Shown here piece after piece: positions 58,953-64,000 of a stretch of 64,000 nucleotides of DNA (position 1 is its first letter; each line of letters opens with the position of its first letter). The notes below the pieces were generated by a model. That model did not search any database and was not told where the DNA came from. It worked only from the letters and a program-made list of their open reading frames with translations. The stretch lies in the NCBI RefSeq assembly GCF_028858725.1, contig NC_084768.1:1223853-1287852 (forward strand), read 5' to 3'. Made by a program: the position numbers and the translations under genes. The stretch is from Colius striatus (Eukaryota > Chordata > Aves > Coliiformes > Coliidae).

Positions 58953-59910
58953 TTGTTTTTCATTCATCTTTTCAATGATTTCTCAGGAAACACAGCAATT
59001 CCCCTCCTACACCTGGCAATTCTGTCTTTGTTAAGCACTGAAAGCCATTCAGAGCTCCAGACCAGCCCCGGGACATTTCCCAGTGCACATATTCAAGCAG
59101 GGGCTGTCTGAAAGGGAAGGATCCTGTTCTAACACTCTTCACCTCTGGGGTGTCTGGCTGGGAAATGGGACATAGAAATTCGTCTCTCATTTGAAGAGCA
59201 GACAAATCCCTCATTTGTAGGAGGATGAAGCAGGGAGTGCCGGGACTCAGCACACTTTGGCTTCCAGAGTCAGGGTCACTTCCTCAGCCTCATTAGGATT
59301 GCTCTGATATTCTGATTGTTGTGATCCTGTTCCCTTTGCTTCTCTGGAGCAGGAGTTGTGTCCGGCTTTGTCCAGGACAGCTCCATCGCCAGGGTGGGAC
59401 AGAGAAGAGTCTGCAGAAGTGCCCTTTGCAACAGGACTGTCCTGCTGGACTTACAGCCCAGATGCTTGTTGAGGAGTTATTTGTGTGTGAAGTCATCTTC
59501 AAGGCAGCTCAAGGGAAAACACAGGGCAGAGAGGAAAAAGACTAATGGGCACTGCAGCTCTCCTGAGTGCACTAAGGCACAGAGAGAGGAGCCCTTTCCA
59601 CGTCTTGTGCCAAGATTCCTCCAATTTTCAGGGATAAAAGTGAGGTCTGTCCCAAAAGAGAGCACCCCCTGACACAGAAAAGCTGACTCCTCAGCAGCAC
59701 AGGAGCAGAGCTCCTGCCCCTCACAGCCAACACACAGCACAGCAGAGAAATGCACTTCATTGGGAGAGTGATTGCCTGAAGAATGGAGTGGCTTTGCTCG
59801 GAGGAGTCTGTCTTCTATTTTATGCACTTTGCTGTTTTTAAAAGGCTCTTCTTCAAAGGAACAACAGCCCAGCAGCAGCTGCATCAGCCAGTTCCTGCTC
59901 CTGCTCTTAG

Positions 59911-60078
59911 CAGACGGGGGAGCTGCAGCTGCTGCACTTTGGGCTCTGCCTGGGCATCTCCCTGGCTGCCCTCCTGGCCAACGGCCTCGGCATCAGCGCC
60001 GTAGCCTGTGACCATTCCCTCCACACCCACAGCACAGAGGCTGGGTCAGAGCGGAGACTCTGTGGGCAGGTCCTGTGA
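59911..60078 (+). other. Small hydrophobic reading frame, possible transmembrane exon (right copy)
   Basis: It follows 'gctcttag' and is open for 55 codons to TGA (60076-60078). It begins QTGELQLLHFGLCLG and continues with a hydrophobic helix and a polar tail (DHSLHTHSTEAGSERR). It differs from the left copy by a few substitutions (such as Gly/Arg at residue 3) but no indels. It converges on the AKAP1-like transcript. No family recognised. Confidence 0.35.
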
Positions 60079-60437
60079 GCAAAGCCAGAGCATTTCCCAG
60101 CACTCCTGATGAAGGTCTGTGTGCCCAGAGTCACTCCAGCCCCACCTGGGAGGGAAAAGGACTCTGCAAAGGGCTTAAGAAAGGGGGCTGTTGGGGAAGA
60201 CACCCTCGTGAATCAGTCAGGGAAGGTTCCAGCTCAGGCTGCCTCTGACTCGTGGGAGCAGCTGACGGCTGCACCTCTGTCCCCCCACACGGACGCCTCT
60301 GGCTCAGAGCTGGTTGTGCCAAGGGCTGGCTGGGGAAGCTCAGCCAGGGACAAAGAGCCAGGAGGCTGCTGGCTCACTGCTGGAGCCAGACACAAGGGAA
60401 AACACCCAAAAGCTCCTGTAGGTTGCAGTCAGAACAG

Positions 60438-60443
60438 TTTAAT
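60438..60443 (-). terminator. Polyadenylation signal ATTAAA of the AKAP1-like gene
   Basis: The minus strand reads ATTAAA about 147 bases after the stop codon, identical in context to the left copy. Confidence 0.6.
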
Positions 60444-60589
60444 GGAACAACAACAAGGAACAAGGGAAGGAGAAACAGTTCTAACAATGCACAAGGGGAT
60501 GTACAATAGGGATGGTGAGTGACGCTGTTGCTCATCAGCTGGGACCCAACACAACTGCACACATGTGCTGGACCCCTTCCTACATCCTT

Positions 60590-63203
60590 CTAGAACATAA
60601 CCTTTTGCCAGCAGAAACGAGCACAGTGTTTGTTGTCCAGACACAGGTGCTGGAACCTCTCGCCAATCAGGCTCAGCGCTCTGTTCACTTGATGGGAGAG
60701 GCCTGGAAGACAAAAATCCCACCCAAGGTCAGCAGCACAGGGAGGCTGAGGACACCTCCAGCCCTGCCATGGGAAGGAACCCAGCTGCCAGAAGCCTCCT
60801 GCGCTGCATCGACCAGTTCAGTTGGAGCAGATTGACCCTGAGATCCAACCACCGTGAGCAGCTCAGAGCCCCAGGCCCCACTTGCACCGGCTTTGGCCTT
60901 CAGCAGGGACCCAATTGGCTGGCAGATACTTCTCAGCCCCAAATGATCCAACATCTTTCTAGTTTAGGATGCTGAAAAGCATCCCCTATCTGCTGCTTCA
61001 AGCCCAAAGGGATCTTGCAAAAAGGGGCTGGTTCAGCTCCAGCAGCCAAAGCTGCTCAAATGCATTCCCAGCCCTACAACAGAGGCTGCACGTGCCCAGG
61101 CCCTGGCCACTTGCCACATCCCTCTGCTGGAACAGCCCTGAGCAGAACACTTGGCTAAAAGCCGTGGCCTTGCCAAGCCACTGAATCCATTTCTAGTCTA
61201 ATTCAAGGCCCCCAGCCTACATCCTAGACCCTGAACAAAGAGGCATTCCTCTTACCTTTGATTTGACAGACTTGGTAGTCATCAATGTCAGGGAGCGCTG
61301 AGAGAGAAATTGTGGCCCCAGACTCTCTCCTCAAGCTGTTAATAACCTGTCCCTGTTTGCCAATCAATTGTGTGACTGTATCCTTGATGAGAGACAAGAA
61401 AGCAAGAGTCAAGGAGAGAAATGTAGATCAAACCCCACTGTGCCCTGGGGCTTCTTTTGCCCATCTTCCTGGTCCCTGCAGCTCATTTGCAGGGTGGGTT
61501 TGGACAGGCAGCGGGAACGTGACCCTCCTGCACAGGGGAAAGCACCACAACTCATCCCCTGCTCTCAGGGACTGTGAACCCTCAAAGCCTTCTGAAGGCT
61601 TTCAAAGCATCACCCTGACAGATCAAGGTGGAAAGTGATGGAGAAAAGGGACTCCAGCAACCATCCCAGGGTGTAGCCCTAACAGCTAAACGCTGAAACC
61701 CTCGTTGGCTGGCTCTGTATCTCCCTGGGGTGGCCCTGAGATGGAAGAAGCAGGAGATGGCTGTGTAGGGCAGGGCAGGAGGCACGAGCAGGACAGTGGC
61801 TGCTTACCTTGGGCACCTCTATTTCCCACACCAGGACATTGGACTGCCGGGACTTTTTCTTTCGGCGCCGGTTCTGGCGACTCACTGTCTGCCCCTCGAG
61901 ACCGTCTGTGTCCTCCAAGTTCATGTTAGTTGCACTGAAACCTGCCAGAAAGGCACCATGTCAGCATTCAGACAGCCCACACAAAGCAGCTCCCACACAC
62001 CAGCCCAGGAGAAGAGATCATTTTGCAGAGAGATGCCACTGAGCACTTGCTCCGCATTCTGTTGGGATGCTCCTGCCTCAGGTTCCCCGGGATGTCAGAA
62101 AGGGTCAAGTCCCATCACACAGAGCCCACTGAAAGCTTCCCTTGATGCCTGGGGACCACCCAGCCCAGCTCTGGGAATGCCACCACAGGAGGCCCGAGTT
62201 GAGCAGCAGCCCTTCACACCCAGTGAGCCCTTCCCCAGCACACACCATCTAGGATCTAGGAGCCAAGAGCCAAAGAGCCCAAGGGGGCCGAGCAGCCCTT
62301 ACCTGGCGCGTGCTCCACTTCGCTGCCCGCCGGCATCCAGCCGCCAGCAAACCTCCTGGCAGCCGTGTGCTGAGCGGCGGGGAAGGGGCTGCGTGTGCCA
62401 CAGCCGGCAACGGCCCCGCTCGCAGCCCGGGGCTCTGCCTGCGGGGATGGCGGCAGCGCAGCAGCGCTCTGGGCACGGCTCGGCTCCGGCGGGGTCCCGC
62501 ACACGCTGCTGGCGCTGCCGGCGCTGCTGCCGGCCGCGGGGCTGGGTTGGCAGCTCAGCCTCAGCCCTGCCTGGGACACTGCGCTCTCAGGAAGCGGGAG
62601 GGCACAACAGCCAGCAGGGACGGCGGCTGCTGCTTCGGGCCGGGATTCCTCCTCTATCCCTCGTTCCTCCTGCGCTTCCTCAGCGCCTGTGGCCGCTTCC
62701 CCGGGAGCGCTCTGGGCACTGCTCGGCTCCTGCCCGGCTCCTGGCGCTGCCGGCGCTGCTGCCGGCCGCTGCTCTGCGTCGGCGCCTGAGCCTGAGCCCT
62801 GTGCGGGGCTGGCTGCAGCGCTGCCGGGACACTCTGTGCTCTGCACAGGGACAGAAACAGCAGAGGGGACGCCGCTGTCCTCTCCACATCCTCCTGTCTC
62901 TGCTCCTGCCGTGTCACCCTCAGCAGTGCTGGGCTCAGCAGTTGGTGCTGACACATCCCGAAGGTCAGTCTCTGGGCATTGCTCTGCTGATGACACAGGC
63001 AGCTCCTGAGGGACACAGGCTTCCCCTTGGGGCCAGGACTCTTCCTCTGTCCCTCCTCTCTGCTGCGCTTCCTCAGCAGCTGCTGCCGCTTCAGCACCAG
63101 CTCTGGCCTGCTCTCTGCGGTAGGAGTAGAGCCACCAGCAGCCCAGCAGTGCCAGCGCTCCAGGCACAACGTAGGGGATCACGCTGGCGAAGCGAAGAGC
63201 CAT
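60590..63203 (-). CDS. AKAP1-like protein, complete 424-aa form with KH domain only
   Basis: AKAP1 anchors PKA and mRNAs to the mitochondrial outer membrane. Coding exons on the minus strand are 63203-62303, 61941-61808, 61382-61256 and 60702-60590; all have GT-AG borders and join in phase to 424 aa. Residues 1-32 (MALRFASVIPYVVPGALALL, then GCWWLYSYRR) match the AKAP1 signal-anchor. Residues 33-300 are Ala/Glu/Pro-rich and include a repeated unit, AEEAQQRGGTEEES near 43-56 and AEEAQEERGIEEES near 174-187. A basic cluster lies at 322-332, VLVWEIEVPK at 336-345, and a KH domain at about 338-407 with GKQG at 353-356. Typical AKAP1 is about 900 aa with an RII-binding helix and a C-terminal Tudor domain; neither is seen here. 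It probably binds RNA at mitochondria without anchoring PKA. The start is supported by the anchor and the upstream acceptor at 63224. Confidence 0.85.
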
Positions 63204-63223
63204 TGCACAGAGCTCAGCAGGAT

Positions 63224-63700
63224 CTAGCAGGAGAAACAGACAGCATGGTCAAGTACTCCCAGGGAAGGGAACAGGCATTGCTTGAGCTATTGCTCTGTGC
63301 TCTACACCCTCATGTTTGGGCCCAAAGCATTGCTTTTAGCTTCCAAAGCCTCATTTTGGGGCAAACAGAGGAATTAGCAGACAGCAACACTACCCATAGC
63401 CTTGGCCAGGCTCTGGGGGTGGAAGAGCCCAGCATGGAAATGGACTGGCAGGTGCAGAGCAGCCTCTCCTGTCAGCCCTGTCTACATCCTCTTCTCTGTC
63501 CTGAGAGGTAAGGTCATCCTTACCTTTGGAAGAGGACGGGAGTTGAGGAGAAGTGGGCAGCAAATTAGAAATGGCTGGAAGAAAGCAGGAAGGCAAGTAG
63601 CCAAAGAAGGAGCTGAGTCCTCCTGAGGGCAGCTCAGCCCAACTGGCTCTGGCTGTCCCCTGGGAGGCTTTATAGTCCCTGGCCAGGTGAGGTCACAAAC
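63224..63700 (-). promoter_or_regulatory. TATA promoter and 5' UTR exon of the AKAP1-like gene
   Basis: The minus strand has TATAAA at 63669-63674 in a GC-rich context, a probable start site near 63640, and a non-coding first exon ending at 63524 before GTAAGG. The next exon opens at 63223 after a 'cctgctag' acceptor, 20 bases before the ATG. A TATA box is unlike typical broadly expressed mitochondrial genes and would suit tissue-restricted expression. Confidence 0.6.
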
Positions 63701-64000
63701 GCCGGCTGAGGTCTGGAACAGCCCCTGTGTGACATCAGCAGCGCACAATGTTCTCTGTCTCCCTTGGTGACGGCCACAGCGCTGCCCCTCCCCTGGGATG
63801 GGCTCTGGGATCACTACTGGCCATAACTGAGAGGTTCTGCTAGAGGCAGAGCATTGCTCACACTGTCGGGAAAAGTCTGACACTGAGCAGGGCTGCAGGG
63901 AGGAGGCAGCTGGGGTGCAAGAAATCTCCTCGCCGCGGCTGCGGGGGCTCGGCCGGGAGCGGGGCCGCACTCGCCAGCCGGCTGCTCGGGCTGCTCGCTG
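63701..64000. other. Upstream region ending in a CpG-rich edge
   Basis: Nothing coding is supported. The last about 85 bases (63915-64000) become very CpG rich (cgccgcggctgcgg, ggccgggagcggggccgc), suggesting a CpG island that continues beyond the window and may serve a divergent neighbour. Confidence 0.45.

Larger units (their letters stand above)
58953..61658. repeat. Right arm of the large inverted repeat
   Basis: Reverse complement of 1-2952. Relative to the left arm it lacks about 237 bp (left 1581-1817), with the junction 'tttgct/cacagg' sharing a 3-base GCT. Homology continues to the left window edge, so the true arm extends at least to 61658 and probably through the rest of the gene. 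Confidence 0.93.

Noticed and set aside
61796-63511. 571-codon plus-strand open frame
   Set aside because: It is antisense to the AKAP1-like exons, and its length follows from the GC- and Ala/Pro-rich composition of exon 63203-62303.

Overview
This is vertebrate, almost certainly avian, nuclear DNA. It carries several CR1 LINE 3' ends, a decayed endogenous retrovirus pol region and a probable solo LTR. Its genes are split by GT-AG introns, CpG islands are present, and long purine or CT microsatellites occur throughout. Nothing in it is prokaryotic. Most recognisable coding sequence is partial, duplicated or broken paralogues of known bird and mammal genes, the pattern of an ampliconic region such as a W chromosome, a microchromosome end or a germline-restricted chromosome. 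Which of these applies cannot be decided from the sequence.

Layout. The outermost structure is an inverted repeat: 1-2952 is the reverse complement of 58953-61658, with about 56 kb between, and the left arm runs off the window. Each arm carries the 3' exons of the same AKAP1-like gene, so the two genes converge. The right-hand gene (minus strand, 63203 to 60590) is complete: a TATA box, a 5' UTR exon and four coding exons encoding 424 aa. It has the AKAP1-type mitochondrial N-terminal anchor and one KH domain, but no Tudor domain and no visible RII-binding helix. Further in come an RBBP6-like pseudogene (5179-8347, minus) with an inverted relative at 50732-51666, a SHROOM ASD2 fragment (9300-9575, minus), and long stretches without recognisable genes (10.6-21 kb).

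The centre holds a HYDIN-like gene fragment (26976-29408, plus); a CpG-island promoter (about 31.15-31.28 kb) followed by a minisatellite; a multi-exon FBF1-like gene (33157-41836, plus) whose last exon reads directly into retroviral pol sequence; and a second HYDIN-like fragment on the minus strand (43698-46209) with a stop and a frameshift. A half SET domain of EHMT type (46306-46933, plus) follows, then about 740 bp of polypurine. A GC/CT-rich duplicated module occurs at 21738-23043, 48912-49530 and 57310-58578. An AT-rich block (51.7-56.7 kb) differs in composition from everything else and contains three exon-like segments I could not name.

How the genes relate. HYDIN and FBF1 are ciliary or centriolar proteins, AKAP1 tethers mRNA and kinase to mitochondria, RBBP6 is a RING ubiquitin ligase, SHROOM binds Rho kinase and EHMT methylates histone H3K9. 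They do not form one pathway. Their co-residence as partial copies is better explained by segmental duplication, probably in a male-germline-linked amplicon, than by an operon-like system. The strongest candidate for something undescribed is the intact, truncated AKAP1-like KH protein inside the inverted repeat, followed by the FBF1-retrovirus chimeric 3' end. Family identities come from recalled family sequences and visible motifs; no database search was run.
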